Numbered from the stretch's first letter, positions 1-12,620 are shown. The stretch: DNA of 53,200 nt from Nocardioides sp. TRM66260-LWL (GCF_020075545.1 NZ_JAIQZK010000012.1:1-53200); one strand, 5' to 3'. The notes: generated by a model from the letters alone, not told the origin. A program made the numbers and translations.

Positions 1-2
1 GC

Positions 3-44
3 CTCGATCCCTACCTCGTGACGCGGTCGGTCTACTTGCGCTGA
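3..44 (+). CDS. Possible 3' end of an upstream gene (partial)
   Basis: One frame is open from the window edge to a TGA at 42-44 and reads LDPYLVTRSVYLR before the stop. The residue mix is plausible for a protein C-terminus, but 13 codons are too few to recognise a family. It may be the tail of a plus-strand gene lying outside the window, or chance. Confidence 0.25.
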   Translation, partial: LDPYLVTRSVYLR

Positions 45-71
45 AGACCGCAGGACCGGCCTTCGAGGCGT

Positions 72-150
72 GGGGGGGGCCCCGGGGGGCGGCGCCCCCC
101 CCCCCCCCGCCCCGGGGGGGGGGGGGCCGGCCCCCCGCCCCCCCCCCCCC
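72..150. other. 79-bp tract made only of G and C homopolymers
   Basis: Every base from 72 to 150 is G or C, arranged as alternating runs of up to 13-14 identical bases. Codon structure disappears in all frames, although clean coding sequence resumes nearby. This pattern is typical of a mis-assembled or low-quality patch rather than of a biological element. The stretch 151-296 after it holds no gene I can support. Confidence 0.7.
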
Positions 151-296
151 GACCGGTTTCGCCTGCCGCGATCAGGCGCGGGCGTGGTCGCGCGCCCAGC
201 GCACCTGACCACCAGCGACAGCAGCCGGGCGTCGGCGGCAGGCTTGCCGAGGCCGACGACGGCGCGAGCCGGCAGCTCCGGCGCGGAGCCGATCCC

Positions 297-1217
297 TCAG
301 CGCCAGGTCGTCGACCGTCGCGCCGCCTCGAACACGGCCTCGCACGCCTCCGGGGCCAGCACCTCGCCGTGGCGGGCGAGCCAGCGGCCGAGCTGCATGC
401 GCGGGAGCAGCGTGACGTCCGCCGGCTGCGCCTTCACCACGACGTCCCCCGCCCGGACGACGGCGATCACCCCGACCACCGGCACCTCCAGGCCGGTGGC
501 CTCGGAGAGCAGTCGCGCCGCGCGGCGCGCCTCGTGGCGGGCGTTGCGGACGTACGGCACCCGCGCGCCGTCGATCATCACGGTGTCGCCGCCGACCCAC
601 ACCGTCGCGCCCGGGTGGTGCTTGGCGTTGACGGTGAAGACGCCGCCGGGGCCGACGACGACGTGGTCGATGTCGGAGCCACGCGAGCCGACCGGCACGG
701 CGTGCAGCGCGCGCCACCGCGGGTCCTTGCGGGCGAGCCGGGCCAGCTGCGCGGCCACCTTCTCCTCCCCGTCGGCGCCGATGCGCCACGCGCGCTCGTC
801 GGTGTGCACGCCGAGCATCCGGGCGAGGGTCGAGCGCACAGGGGCGGCGACGAACGCCGCGTCCGCACGCTCGCGCGCCTGGGCGCCGGGGCGGTTGGTC
901 GCGAGGTCGACCCACGGCCGATCGATCGTCGGCGCGGCGACCGGCGGCTCGACGTCCTGCGGCTCGGGCTGCGGCTCGGGCTCGGGCTGCGAGTCGGTCT
1001 GCCCGGCCGACGCGACGACGGCCGGCACGAGGTGCTCGGTGCGCCACGCGTCCACCGCCGAGACGAGCGTCGACGCGAGGACGGCGTCGGCGGGATCCGT
1101 CGGGTGCGCGGTCTCGTCGAGCAGGTCCCAGTACCCGAGCTTGAGCCCGTCAGGACCCTCCACGTAGAGCCGGTCCTTGCCGTAGCGCCGCCAGCGGTTC
1201 ACCGAGATCCCGTCCAT
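297..1217 (-). CDS. NERD domain-containing protein
   Basis: This 306-residue protein has a NERD (nuclease-related) domain at about 146-275. The domain begins GADGEEKVAAQL and contains the conserved block SDIDHVVVGPGGVFTVNAKHH (D182, D184 and K199 are candidate catalytic-core residues), followed by a beta-rich stretch. Residues 5-60 form the conserved N-terminal part seen in actinobacterial members (NRWRRYGKDRLYV). A proline/glutamate linker lies at 75-95. NERD proteins resemble restriction-type endonucleases, but their role is mostly unknown. I chose the ATG at 1217 because it sits just before the conserved SVNRWRRYG block; the frame stays open a further 20 codons upstream. The product has no signal peptide and is probably cytoplasmic. 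The family call is fairly safe; nuclease activity is not shown. Confidence 0.8.
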   Translation of the reverse strand: MDGISVNRWRRYGKDRLYVEGPDGLKLGYWDLLDETAHPTDPADAVLASTLVSAVDAWRTEHLVPAVVASAGQTDSQPEPEPQPEPQDVEPPVAAPTIDRPWVDLATNRPGAQARERADAAFVAAPVRSTLARMLGVHTDERAWRIGADGEEKVAAQLARLARKDPRWRALHAVPVGSRGSDIDHVVVGPGGVFTVNAKHHPGATVWVGGDTVMIDGARVPYVRNARHEARRAARLLSEATGLEVPVVGVIAVVRAGDVVVKAQPADVTLLPRMQLGRWLARHGEVLAPEACEAVFEAARRSTTWR

Positions 1218-1294
1218 GGGCAGGCCATCGGCCAGATCGCGGCCGGCCCGAGGAGAACCGGGCGCCGATCTGAGCACCCCTCCTCAGGCGCGCG

Positions 1295-1963
1295 TCAGCC
1301 GTCCGTCGGGCAGTCGTCCGGGCCGTACCAGTGCTGGTCGACGGTGACGACGGCCGTGCGGTCTGAGCCGCCGCTGGTGTAGGCGACCCGGACAGCACGA
1401 AGCTCCGCGCCGCGCGGGGTGTCGGTGACCTCGGGATCGACCCGCAGGTGCACGACGAGCAGACCGGTGTCGCTGGCGCTGAGGTCCTTGCCCTGCACCT
1501 CCTCGGCGCGCTCGACGTCGAGGCCGTAGCCCGGCAGGCCCGAGCGCCAGTCGGCCCAGGTCACCGTGCCGCTGGAGACGATGCGTCCGCCCGGGTTCAC
1601 CGGCGGTACGACGAACGACTCGGTGGGGTCGGTCGAGAGCCGGACGCCGCGCGCGCCGAGCGCCTCGACGGACTCGAGCATCAGGTCGCCGTCGGCCTTG
1701 AGGTCGATCTCGGCGAAGGCGAGGTCCGTCCAGGACGGGGTGATCGCGCCGATCCGGCACGCCTGGCCGCCCGGATCGGTCGAGAGCCGGAGTGACGGGG
1801 TGAGGGCGCTGAGGCTCGCCGAGGCCGAGCCCGACGCGGGCCCTGTGGAGCCGGGGTCGGCGGTCGAGGCGTCCGTCGCGGTGCAGGCCGCGAGGCCGGC
1901 GACGGCGAGCAGGGCGAGGACGGCAGGGGTCGCCAGGAGGCGGGGGCGCAGGTGGGTCGGCAT
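1295..1963 (-). CDS. Putative secreted lipoprotein, unknown function
   Basis: This 222-residue protein begins with a basic N-terminus, a hydrophobic stretch and the lipobox LAAC (C27), so it should be lipidated and anchored outside the membrane. A low-complexity Ser/Ala/Thr linker (28-55) follows, then a globular beta-rich domain with no motif I recognise. It ends HWYGPDDCPTDG; two further cysteines (in QACRIG and DDCP) could form a disulfide. The ATG at 1963 is preceded by a GGAGA ribosome site. It lies 78 bases upstream of the NERD gene on the same strand but shows no functional link to it. Function unknown. Confidence 0.75.
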   Translation of the reverse strand: MPTHLRPRLLATPAVLALLAVAGLAACTATDASTADPGSTGPASGSASASLSALTPSLRLSTDPGGQACRIGAITPSWTDLAFAEIDLKADGDLMLESVEALGARGVRLSTDPTESFVVPPVNPGGRIVSSGTVTWADWRSGLPGYGLDVERAEEVQGKDLSASDTGLLVVHLRVDPEVTDTPRGAELRAVRVAYTSGGSDRTAVVTVDQHWYGPDDCPTDG

Positions 1964-2153
1964 GGCTGGTCTCTCCGCTGGGGAACGGGACGCCCCGCTG
2001 GGGACGGGGCGTGCCGAGTGTTCCGCCGCCGCCTCAGCGGGGAAACCGCCCCACCACGGTTGTGCACCGAGCGTTACCGGACTGTTCCCTCCGGCGTGAC
2101 CGAGATCATCGAAAGCCCAGGTGAGAGGCTTCTTCAGCCGCCGGGCAGGGCGC

Positions 2154-3263
2154 TCAGCGCACGTCGACGAACGCCTGCCAGGCCGGCTTCGGCGACCCGT
2201 CGGCGCGCTTGAGGCCGAAGAACGCCTCGGCCCCGACGAGCCCCGGCTCGTCGCGATAGGAGTACCAGTAGAGCGAGACGACGCCCGGCTCGGTGCGCGC
2301 GGTCGCATAGGCGTCCTGGACGATCTGCGCCTGCACCGACTCGGTGACGTAGTTCGGCACCACGTTGTTCGAGCCGGTGGGCGCGCCGACCTCGGTGAGC
2401 CAGATCGGCAGGTCGGGCACACCGCTGTCGGCGAGCACCGAGCGCAGGGACGGCGTCGTCCGGCTGATCTTCGCCCAGGCCGAGAGCTGGTTGGTCTTCG
2501 AGGGCAGCGTGCCGTCGGTGTAGGGGTGGTAGGCGAGCCCGCTGGCCACGCGACAGGCGGAGGTGAGCAGGCAGACGCCCCGCAGGAACGGCCGCGGGTC
2601 CAGGCCGCCCCCGATCAGGGTCGCGCCGCCGGCGAGCCCGCCCAGCAGCACGGTCGCGCCGGGGTCGACGCTCGTGATCGCGGACTGCGCGGCGACGAAG
2701 AGCCGTCCGTAGCCGAGCGGGTTCGGGACGGCCCAGAACCGCGCCAGGTTCGGCTCGTTCCAGATCTCCCAGGCGCGCACCCCGAGCGGCGCGTAGCGCT
2801 CGGCGGCCGCACGGGCGAACCGCGCGAAGTCGTCCGGGTCGCGCGGCGGGCACGCCCCGGGGACGACGCAGAGCAGGCGACGCGCCCAGTCCGGCGTCTC
2901 GGTCAGGATCGGCAGCAGGCCGACGCCGTGCCGGTTCGCGGCCTCGACGATGCGGTCGGTCTGCGCCCAGTCGTACGCCGTGCGCCCGCCGGCCTGGACG
3001 AGGCGCCACGAGAAGTCGCCGCGCACCGACGTGACGCCGGCGGCCGCGGCGTCGCTCATCAGCCGGTCGAGCTGGGCCTCGGACATGAAGCTCATCGCGT
3101 TGCCGACCGCGAGGCCCTTGGCGACCGTCCCGGTGCCGGCCGCGCTCAGCGTCGCCGCGTCTCGCCGACCGACGACGGTCTGCGCCACGACCGCTCCCGC
3201 GGCGAGCACCGCCAGCGCGACGAGGATGATCGAGATGCGGAGACCGCGGGGGGCGGACGACAT
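2154..3263 (-). CDS. Secreted or membrane-anchored glycoside hydrolase, clan GH-A (GH5/GH39-like)
   Basis: This 369-residue protein has a membrane or signal segment at 8-29 and then a TIM-barrel hydrolase. AWEIWNEPN carries the expected acid/base glutamate (E170), and PIWLTEVGAP carries the expected nucleophile (E291). RGDFSW, LPILTETPDWA and SLYWYSYRDEP are further barrel strand ends typical of GH39/GH5-like cellulase-superfamily members. The start is settled by a perfect AGGAGG eight bases before the ATG at 3263; the open frame runs about 100 codons further upstream but without a ribosome site. The substrate cannot be read from the sequence, though actinobacterial relatives act on cell-surface or plant polysaccharides. 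It is transcribed alone, with a tRNA upstream. Confidence 0.82.
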   Translation of the reverse strand: MSSAPRGLRISIILVALAVLAAGAVVAQTVVGRRDAATLSAAGTGTVAKGLAVGNAMSFMSEAQLDRLMSDAAAAGVTSVRGDFSWRLVQAGGRTAYDWAQTDRIVEAANRHGVGLLPILTETPDWARRLLCVVPGACPPRDPDDFARFARAAAERYAPLGVRAWEIWNEPNLARFWAVPNPLGYGRLFVAAQSAITSVDPGATVLLGGLAGGATLIGGGLDPRPFLRGVCLLTSACRVASGLAYHPYTDGTLPSKTNQLSAWAKISRTTPSLRSVLADSGVPDLPIWLTEVGAPTGSNNVVPNYVTESVQAQIVQDAYATARTEPGVVSLYWYSYRDEPGLVGAEAFFGLKRADGSPKPAWQAFVDVR

Positions 3264-3454
3264 CGGGGAGACCTCCTGGGGAGCGCAGGGTCGGGGGTGT
3301 CCCTGGATCGGTGGCGTCCGGGCGTCCTCACCCGGTCGGGCGAATCTTCCCAGCGCGCGGGCCCCCCGACGTCGCACCGCCACGCCGACGGCGGGTGAAG
3401 AACGGGTCGGACGCGTCACGTCTCCGCATCCCGGGGGCACGCTGACGCACGGAA

Positions 3455-3480
3455 CCCCGCGCAGATCGCTCTGCGCGGGG
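3455..3480 (-). terminator. Hairpin downstream of tRNA-Ser
   Basis: A perfect 11-bp stem (CCCCGCGCAGA with TCTGCGCGGGG) closes a four-base loop, 12 bases past the 3' end of the minus-strand tRNA. No long U run follows, which is common for actinobacterial terminators. It also separates the tRNA from the glycoside hydrolase gene. Confidence 0.6.
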
Positions 3481-3491
3481 CTCCGGACCGG

Positions 3492-3578
3492 CGGTGGCGG
3501 AGGGATTTGAACCCTCGGTGGGCTTGCACCCACAAACGCTTTCGAGGCGTTCTCCTTAGGCCGCTCGGACACGCCACC
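3492..3578 (-). tRNA. tRNA-Ser (anticodon CGA)
   Basis: The minus strand folds into a complete class II tRNA. The acceptor stem is GGTGGCG with CGCCACC, the anticodon stem is AACGC/GCGTT around the loop CTCGAAA (anticodon CGA, codon UCG), and a long variable arm follows (GTGGGTGCAAGCCCAC region). The T arm is GAGGG-TTCAAAT-CCCTC and the discriminator is G. CCA is not encoded (the next bases are CCG). The long variable arm and the anticodon agree on serine. Confidence 0.95.
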
Positions 3579-3622
3579 GCCGGAGACCTTACCGGTGGGG
3601 CGGTCGCGCGGCGAAATCGCAA

Positions 3623-3655
3623 CAGGGGACCGCCGCGGCTGCGGCGGGCCCCCTG
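3623..3655 (-). terminator. Terminator of the peptide ABC operon
   Basis: A long GC-rich stem pairs CAGGGG and CCGCCGC with GCGGCGG and CCCCTG, with a small internal mismatch. On the minus strand it is followed by TTGCGATTT. It lies 41 bases past the stop of the solute-binding protein gene, the last gene of the operon. A second, weaker inverted repeat lies between it and the stop codon (about 3665-3690). Confidence 0.6.
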
Positions 3656-3695
3656 CGAGGCGGACGACGGGCCGAGGCGGCCCGCCGTCACCGGA

Positions 3696-5375
3696 TCACT
3701 TGGTGAAGCCGATGTCCTCGATGCGGCCGATGTAGAAGAGGCCGGCGCCGTAGTTGGCGAGGTTCTTCTTGGTCGCGATGATCGACGGGCCGTTGGTCGT
3801 CGGCAGGATGCCGTAGGTCTCCCCGAAGATCTTGGTCTCGAGCTTGTTGCCCTCCTCGATCTGCTGCTGCGGGTCGCCGATCTTGGCGACCTTGGCGATC
3901 TCGGCGTCCATCTCCTTGGTGCCGGTGCCGCTGACGTTCAGCGGGCTGTTGCTGCACCAGATCTGGCAGAAGTAGGCGAAGCCGAACGGGTCGCTGGAGC
4001 TGAAGCCCAGGCCGAACAGGTCGAACTGCTTCTTGGTGAAGACGTCGGAGAACTCGCTGCTCGGGTGCTGGTCGATCTTCACGTCGACGCCGATCTCCTT
4101 GAGCATGGAGACGGTGGCCTTGGCCTCGGCCTGCGTGGTCGGGTCGTCGCCGATGACGGCGTAGTCGAGCGTCAGCGGCTTGCCGTCCTTGGCCCGGATG
4201 CCGTCGGAGCCCTTGGCCCAGCCGGCCTCGTCGAGGAGCTGGTTGGCCTTGGCGGGGTCGAACTTGTAGCCCGACGCCGCGAGGTTGTCCTGGTAGCCCG
4301 GCTGGAACGGGTAGAGGGCGAAGGAGCCCGGCTCCGGCTCGGAGTAGTCGAGGCCGTTGAAGGCGATCTTCGCGAGCACCGAGCGGTCGATGCCGGTGAA
4401 GATGGCCTGGCGGACCTTGAGGTCGGTGAGCTGCGGGCTCGTGGCGTTGAGGGTCAGCAGGTTCTGCGACGGACGCGCCGAGCGGCGGATGTCGATGTCC
4501 TGCATGTCCTTGACCTGCGCGAGGCGGTCCTTGGACGCCACGCCGACGGCGTCGATCTGGCCGGCCTTGAAGGCGTTGATCTCGGCGGTCGACTCCAGCG
4601 CCAGGAAGACGCGCTTGTCGAGCATGCCCTTGTCGCCCCACCACTTCGGGTTCGGGACGAAGGTGATGGTGCCGTTCTTCTTGTCGAAGCTGTCGACGGT
4701 GTACGGGCCGGCGCCCCACTCGGCGTGCGGGGTGTTGATGTAGCCCTTGTTGAACGTGTCGGCGTCGAGGGCCTCGGGGTTCAGCAGGAAGTTGAACAGA
4801 CCGTCGACCCAGGCGTAGGTGCCCTTGAAGGTGACGACGGCCTGCCGGTCGTCGCTGCCCTGCTTGACCGACTCGATCTGCGAGTAGCCGTCGGTCGAGG
4901 AGACCTGGTAGGCCTCGTCGGTGCCGTTGTTGGCCTTCCAGGTGGCCTCGAAGGACTTCCAGTCGATCGGGGTGCCGTCGTTGTACGTGGCCTTGGGGTT
5001 GATCGTGTAGGTGACGACGGTCTTGCCGCCCTCTTCCTTCTTCTCGTACCCGGAGAGGTAGTCGGGGTCGGCGTAGGCGGTGCCGTCCGGCTTGAAGAGG
5101 ATGACCTGCGGGTTGTACCAGCGCCACACGTTGGACGTGTAGAGGGTGCCGTCGGCCTGGAAGGGGTTGAACTGCGCCGAGATCTCCGGCACGGCGGTGG
5201 TGAACGTGCCACCCTGCGCCAGCGCGTCACGCGGCTGCTCGTTGATCTGGTAGCTCTTCGACAGCTCGGTGCTGTTCGTCGACGCACCGTCGCCGCCCGA
5301 GCTGCCGCAGGCGGCCAGACCGGTGACGGCGACCGCCGTCACGGCGGCGGACGCGACCCAACGGGTCAGTTTCAT
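3696..5375 (-). CDS. Peptide/oligopeptide ABC transporter substrate-binding lipoprotein (family 5)
   Basis: This 559-residue protein has a lipoprotein signal ending LAAC (C23), then a family 5 (DppA/OppA) solute-binding fold. The N-terminal region EISAQFNPFQ, the domain II part KVRQAIFTGIDRSVLAK (the usual family 5 signature region), and a C-terminus of Asp/Lys-rich helices fit the family in length and order. It captures peptides or related solutes outside the membrane and hands them to the permeases. The ATG at 5375 has an AGAGAGGG site upstream. It is the last gene of a four-gene minus-strand operon with the double ATPase and two permeases, so this is a complete importer. The actual ligand is unknown; family 5 proteins also bind nickel, heme or opines. 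Confidence 0.92.
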   Translation of the reverse strand: MKLTRWVASAAVTAVAVTGLAACGSSGGDGASTNSTELSKSYQINEQPRDALAQGGTFTTAVPEISAQFNPFQADGTLYTSNVWRWYNPQVILFKPDGTAYADPDYLSGYEKKEEGGKTVVTYTINPKATYNDGTPIDWKSFEATWKANNGTDEAYQVSSTDGYSQIESVKQGSDDRQAVVTFKGTYAWVDGLFNFLLNPEALDADTFNKGYINTPHAEWGAGPYTVDSFDKKNGTITFVPNPKWWGDKGMLDKRVFLALESTAEINAFKAGQIDAVGVASKDRLAQVKDMQDIDIRRSARPSQNLLTLNATSPQLTDLKVRQAIFTGIDRSVLAKIAFNGLDYSEPEPGSFALYPFQPGYQDNLAASGYKFDPAKANQLLDEAGWAKGSDGIRAKDGKPLTLDYAVIGDDPTTQAEAKATVSMLKEIGVDVKIDQHPSSEFSDVFTKKQFDLFGLGFSSSDPFGFAYFCQIWCSNSPLNVSGTGTKEMDAEIAKVAKIGDPQQQIEEGNKLETKIFGETYGILPTTNGPSIIATKKNLANYGAGLFYIGRIEDIGFTK

Positions 5376-5415
5376 GAGGGGCCCTCTCTGGTTGGACGTG
5401 ATCGACGATCGACGA

Positions 5416-7523
<2,108 letters not shown>

Positions 7524-7527
<4 letters not shown>

Positions 7528-8459
7528 GCGGTGCCTCCCGAGGCGGAGTTCGGGTCGATGGCGTCGCGCAGGCCGTCGGCGATCAGCGCCATCGAGACGG
7601 TGAGCAGGGTCAGCGTGGCGGCCGGGAAGTAGAACAGCCACGGCGAGCTGCTGACCTGGTCGGCGCCCTCGCTGATCAGCGAGCCGAGCGAGACGTCGGG
7701 CGCCTTGACGCCGAACCCGAGGAACGACAGGCCGGTCTCGGCCATCACCGTGCCGACGACGCCCAGCGTGAACTGCAGGATCAGCAGCGAGCTGAGGCCC
7801 GGGATGATGTGCCGGACGACGATCTTGATGCCGGGCACGCCCATGAACCGCGCGGCCGTGACGAAGTCGCGCTCGCGCAGCGACAGCGACATCGTCCAGA
7901 TCGTGCGGGCCGCGTAGAACCAGCTGGTGAGCGTCAGGATCAGCGCGATGACGCGCCAGTCGCCGCCGGAGCTGTTCGAGAGCAGCGCGAGCAGCAGGAA
8001 GGTCGGCACCACCATCAGGAAGTGGATGACCAGCAGCCAGCCGCGCTCGTACAGCCCGCCGAAGTAGGCGGCCGAGGCGCCCACGAGGGCGGAGATGATC
8101 GTGCTGAGCACCGAGACGATCAGCGCGATCGCCAGCGAGCGCTGCAGGCCGTGCACGGTCTGGGCGTAGAGGTCGTTGCCGGCCTGGTTCGTGCCGAACC
8201 AGTGGTCGGCGGTCGGGCCGGTGGCGATGTTGACGAAGTCGGTGGCCAGGTAGTCGTAGGAGCCGATCACGTTGCCGAGCAGCGCGAAGAGCACCAGCAG
8301 CACGAAGATCACGGCGCCGGCGACGGCCGGCCGGTTGCGCAGGAAGCGGCGCAGGTAGAGCCGGCGCTTCGACAGCCGCCGGCGGGGTGCGGCGTCGACG
8401 AGCACGGCTGCGGGGTCGTCGATGCCGCCGACGACGTGCGGGTCACGGACCTCGGTCAT
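7524..8459 (-). CDS. Peptide ABC transporter permease, DppC/OppC type
   Basis: This 311-residue membrane protein has an N-terminal hydrophobic segment (AVAGAVIFVLLVLFALLG) followed by the BPD_transp_1 region. WFGTNQAGNDLYAQTVHGLQRSLAIAL is the conserved entry block of DppC, and the EAA loop reads ERDFVTAARFMGVPGIKIVVRHIIPG. It forms the translocation pore together with the DppB-type partner. Its ATG at 8459 shares one base with the TGA of the upstream permease gene, and its own TGA overlaps the GTG of the ATPase gene, so the three are coupled. The substrate depends on the binding protein and is not known. Confidence 0.93.
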
Positions 8460-9442
8460 CAGCCGAGCCTCACTCTCGGGTCGAGGACGACGACCGCGAT
8501 GTCGGCGAGCATCGCGCCGATGGCCGTCATGGCGGCGCCGAAGGCGGCCACGGCCACCACGCCGTTGATGTCGTTGGTGCGCAGCGTCGTCGCGAAGTAC
8601 TGCCCCATGCCCTGCCAGCCGAAGATCGACTCGGTCAGCACGGCGCCGGTGAACAGCGCCGGGATCGAGAAGGCGACGTTGGTCGCCGTCGGGATCAGCG
8701 AGGTGCGCAGCGCGTGCCGGCGGATGGCCTGCTGACGGGTCAGGCCCTTCGCTCGGGCGGTGCGCACGTAGTCGGTGCCGAGCGAGTCGAGCAGCAGCGT
8801 GCGCTGGAGGAAGTGGACGCTGGCGTAGCCGGTGAGCACGAGCACGATCGTCGGCAGGATCAGGTGCTGGAGCCGGTCGAGCAGCACCGGGAGGAAGCCG
8901 TGCACGTCGAGGCTCTGCGAGCCGACGACGTAGAAGATCGTCGAGCCGGTGGCCTGGTTGACCTTGATCGCCAGGATGACGACGACCAGCGCCGCCACCA
9001 CGACCGGGATGTTCAGCGTGATGATCGAGCTGCCCTGGGCCACGCGGTCGGCCGCGGAGTACTGCCGCGCCGCGGTGTAGACGCCGAGCGCCACGCCCAG
9101 GAGCGTCACCAGGATCGTCGCGCCCAGCACCAGCTCGGCGGAGACCCAGATGCGGAAGCCGATCTGGCCGTTGACGGAGTCGCCGATCGGGCTGGTGCCC
9201 CAGTTCCAGTGGGCGACGACGCCCTCGAGCCAGTGCCACCAGCGACTCAGGATCGGGTCCTGGTCGTTGATGTTGGCGGCGCTGAGCGTCGCGTTGATCG
9301 TCTCCTCCGGAACGGGCGGACGCCGTCCCGCGTAGTTGGAGCGGGGATCGAGATAGAAGCTGGCCAGGAAGTAGGTGAGGTTGGTGGCGACGAAGATCAT
9401 CACCAACCAGCCCACCAAGCGGCGCCCGAGGTAGCGGACCAT
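8459..9442 (-). CDS. Peptide ABC transporter permease, DppB/OppB type
   Basis: This 327-residue membrane protein starts MVRYLGRRLVGWLVMIFVATNLTYFLASF, the typical N-terminus of DppB permeases. A large extracytoplasmic loop follows, then further membrane helices. The EAA coupling loop reads DYVRTARAKGLTRQQAIRRHALR. It is the first gene of the importer operon, and a weak AGGA precedes the ATG at 9442. The residue pattern and length are standard for the family, with nothing broken. About 245 bases separate it from the divergent GAF-domain regulator gene; I see no clear operator there. Confidence 0.92.
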   Translation of the reverse strand: MVRYLGRRLVGWLVMIFVATNLTYFLASFYLDPRSNYAGRRPPVPEETINATLSAANINDQDPILSRWWHWLEGVVAHWNWGTSPIGDSVNGQIGFRIWVSAELVLGATILVTLLGVALGVYTAARQYSAADRVAQGSSIITLNIPVVVAALVVVILAIKVNQATGSTIFYVVGSQSLDVHGFLPVLLDRLQHLILPTIVLVLTGYASVHFLQRTLLLDSLGTDYVRTARAKGLTRQQAIRRHALRTSLIPTATNVAFSIPALFTGAVLTESIFGWQGMGQYFATTLRTNDINGVVAVAAFGAAMTAIGAMLADIAVVVLDPRVRLG

Positions 9443-9686
9443 TCGCGCATCCTAAGCAGACCCATGACCGGTCTGGACAGCCTCGGCAAGGGCCTGTGAG
9501 CGCATTGTGACCGTCTTGTGTTCTAAGGATCGGGCTTTCTCATCGTCCTCTCATGTGGTGGGACGGATGTCCGCGCAGCGGTGCTCGGCACGGCCTGCAA
9601 CGTCGATGCAACCTGCCGATCGCCACGCTCGGCCGCAGGCCGGCCTGAGACGCCGGTCACATCCACACGTTGTCGAGAGGTGGGCC

Positions 9687-10931
9687 GTGGCGTTTACTGG
9701 GCTGGTGGCGCAGCGGGCAGGCCGGCCGGGAAGCGGCTCCGCCATGCGCGCCGAGGTCGCCGAGTCGTGGCAGCGCTCCGCCGCCGCCGGCGTCTCCGCC
9801 GAGCAGACCGAGGCGCCCATCGCGATCTCCGAGAGCGACCTGCGGGCCCTCCGCGAGGCGCACCCGCTCTCCCGCGTCTTCCCCCTGCTCGACGACGTGC
9901 TCGGCCAGGCGGTGCGCGACTGCGACGCGATGATGGCGATCTCGGACGCCGCCGGCACCCTGCTGTGGGTCTGCGGCACGCCGGCGACGCTGCGCCAGGC
10001 CGAGCGCATCGGCTTCGTCGAGGGCAGCAACTGGGACGAGCGCGTCGCCGGCACCAACGCGCCCGGCCTCGCCCTGGCCACCGACCGCGCGGCCGTCGTC
10101 ACGCGGTCGGAGCACTTCCGGGCCTCGGTGCAGCCGTGGAGCTGCGCGGCGACGCCCATCCACGACCCGCACACCTCCGAGCTCCTCGGCGTCCTCGACG
10201 TCACCGGCGGCGACCAGGTCGTCGTCCCGCAGACGCTGGCGATGGTCCGGGCGGCGGCGCGGATGGCCGAGGCCGAGCTCGCGCGCGACCTGCTGGCGCG
10301 TCCTGCCGCGTCCGCCGCCGCACCCCGCTCGGGGCTGCAGATGATGATCGAGGCGCTGGGCCGCACGGAGGCCCTCGTCACCGTCGACGACGGGCGCGGG
10401 CGTCTGCAGACGCTGCGCCTCAGCCCGCGCCACAGCGAGATCGTCCTGCTCCTCGCCGCCGCGCCGCACGGACTGTCCGGCGACGAGCTGGGCGTGCTGC
10501 TCTACGAGGACGACGGCGCGTCGTCCACCCTGCGTGCGGAGCTGAACCGGCTGCGCCACCTCCTCGGCGACCAGCTGCTCGCGTCGCGGCCCTACCGGGT
10601 GTCGGCGGGCGTCACCGGCGACTGGCTGGCCACCGAGGCGCTGCTCGCGGCCGGCGACCTGCGCGGTGCGATGCGCGGCTACCGCGGGCCGCTGCTCCCC
10701 CGCTCGAGCGCGCCGGGCGTCGTCCGGCTGCGCGAGACGCTCGAGTCCTCCCTGCGGCACGCGCTGCTGCGCAGCCGCGAGGCCGACCTGATGTCGGCCT
10801 GGACGCGCTCGGCCTGGGGCCGCGACGACTACGCCATGTGGGAGGCGCAGCGGGCCGCCGTCGGCGCCGCCTCGCCGATGCTCGCCCTGATCGACGGCCA
10901 GCTCGCCCGGCTCGACCGCGAGCTCGGCTGA
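9687..10931 (+). CDS. GAF domain transcriptional regulator of the aldehyde dehydrogenase locus
   Basis: This 414-residue protein has an AcoR-like N-terminal half (AMRAEVAESWQRSAAAGV at about 18-36, then a GAF domain with GFVEGSNWDERVAGTNAPGLAL). The C-terminal part is a winged-helix-like region (RHSEIVLLLAAAPHGLSGDELGVLLYED) that replaces the sigma-54 AAA domain of true AcoR. Actinobacterial genes of this type usually sit beside an exaC/aldB-like dehydrogenase and DUF779, exactly as here, and probably sense an alcohol or aldehyde. I chose GTG 9687 because GAGAGGT lies just upstream and conserved sequence begins at residue 10; an ATG 60 codons earlier lacks a ribosome site. Family membership is strong; the signal is inferred. 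Confidence 0.85.
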   Translation: MAFTGLVAQRAGRPGSGSAMRAEVAESWQRSAAAGVSAEQTEAPIAISESDLRALREAHPLSRVFPLLDDVLGQAVRDCDAMMAISDAAGTLLWVCGTPATLRQAERIGFVEGSNWDERVAGTNAPGLALATDRAAVVTRSEHFRASVQPWSCAATPIHDPHTSELLGVLDVTGGDQVVVPQTLAMVRAAARMAEAELARDLLARPAASAAAPRSGLQMMIEALGRTEALVTVDDGRGRLQTLRLSPRHSEIVLLLAAAPHGLSGDELGVLLYEDDGASSTLRAELNRLRHLLGDQLLASRPYRVSAGVTGDWLATEALLAAGDLRGAMRGYRGPLLPRSSAPGVVRLRETLESSLRHALLRSREADLMSAWTRSAWGRDDYAMWEAQRAAVGAASPMLALIDGQLARLDRELG

Positions 10932-11011
10932 CCCTCCCGCACCGGCCTGATCCTCCAGGGTCGCGCGTCCACGGAAGTCGGGTCCGTGGACCCGGCGCGA
11001 CGCAACGGGGC

Positions 11012-11023
11012 CGCAACGTTGCG
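11012..11023. promoter_or_regulatory. Perfect 12-bp palindrome in the aldehyde dehydrogenase promoter
   Basis: CGCAACGTTGCG lies 64 bases before the dehydrogenase ATG. A further CGCAACG begins at 11001 and an AGCGTTG follows at about 11030, so CAACG/CGTTG half-sites recur over about 35 bases. This is a reasonable candidate binding site for the adjacent GAF regulator. The call rests on symmetry and position only. Confidence 0.45.
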
Positions 11024-11086
11024 CTCCCTAGCGTTGTGAGCGCCGTCACAGCCGACGGCGTCAACACCCTTTCCGAGGAGAGATCC

Positions 11087-12610
<1,524 letters not shown>

Positions 12611-12620
12611 TCGGCGGGGC

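Noticed and set aside
70..1167. 365-codon plus-strand frame beginning in the G/C tract
   Set aside because: It starts in probable artefact sequence and lies antisense to the NERD gene.
3492..3578. tRNA-Ser as attachment site of the island
   Set aside because: tRNA-Ser genes are common integration sites, but the island begins 23 kb away, and no integrase or repeat of the tRNA 3' end was noticed near it.
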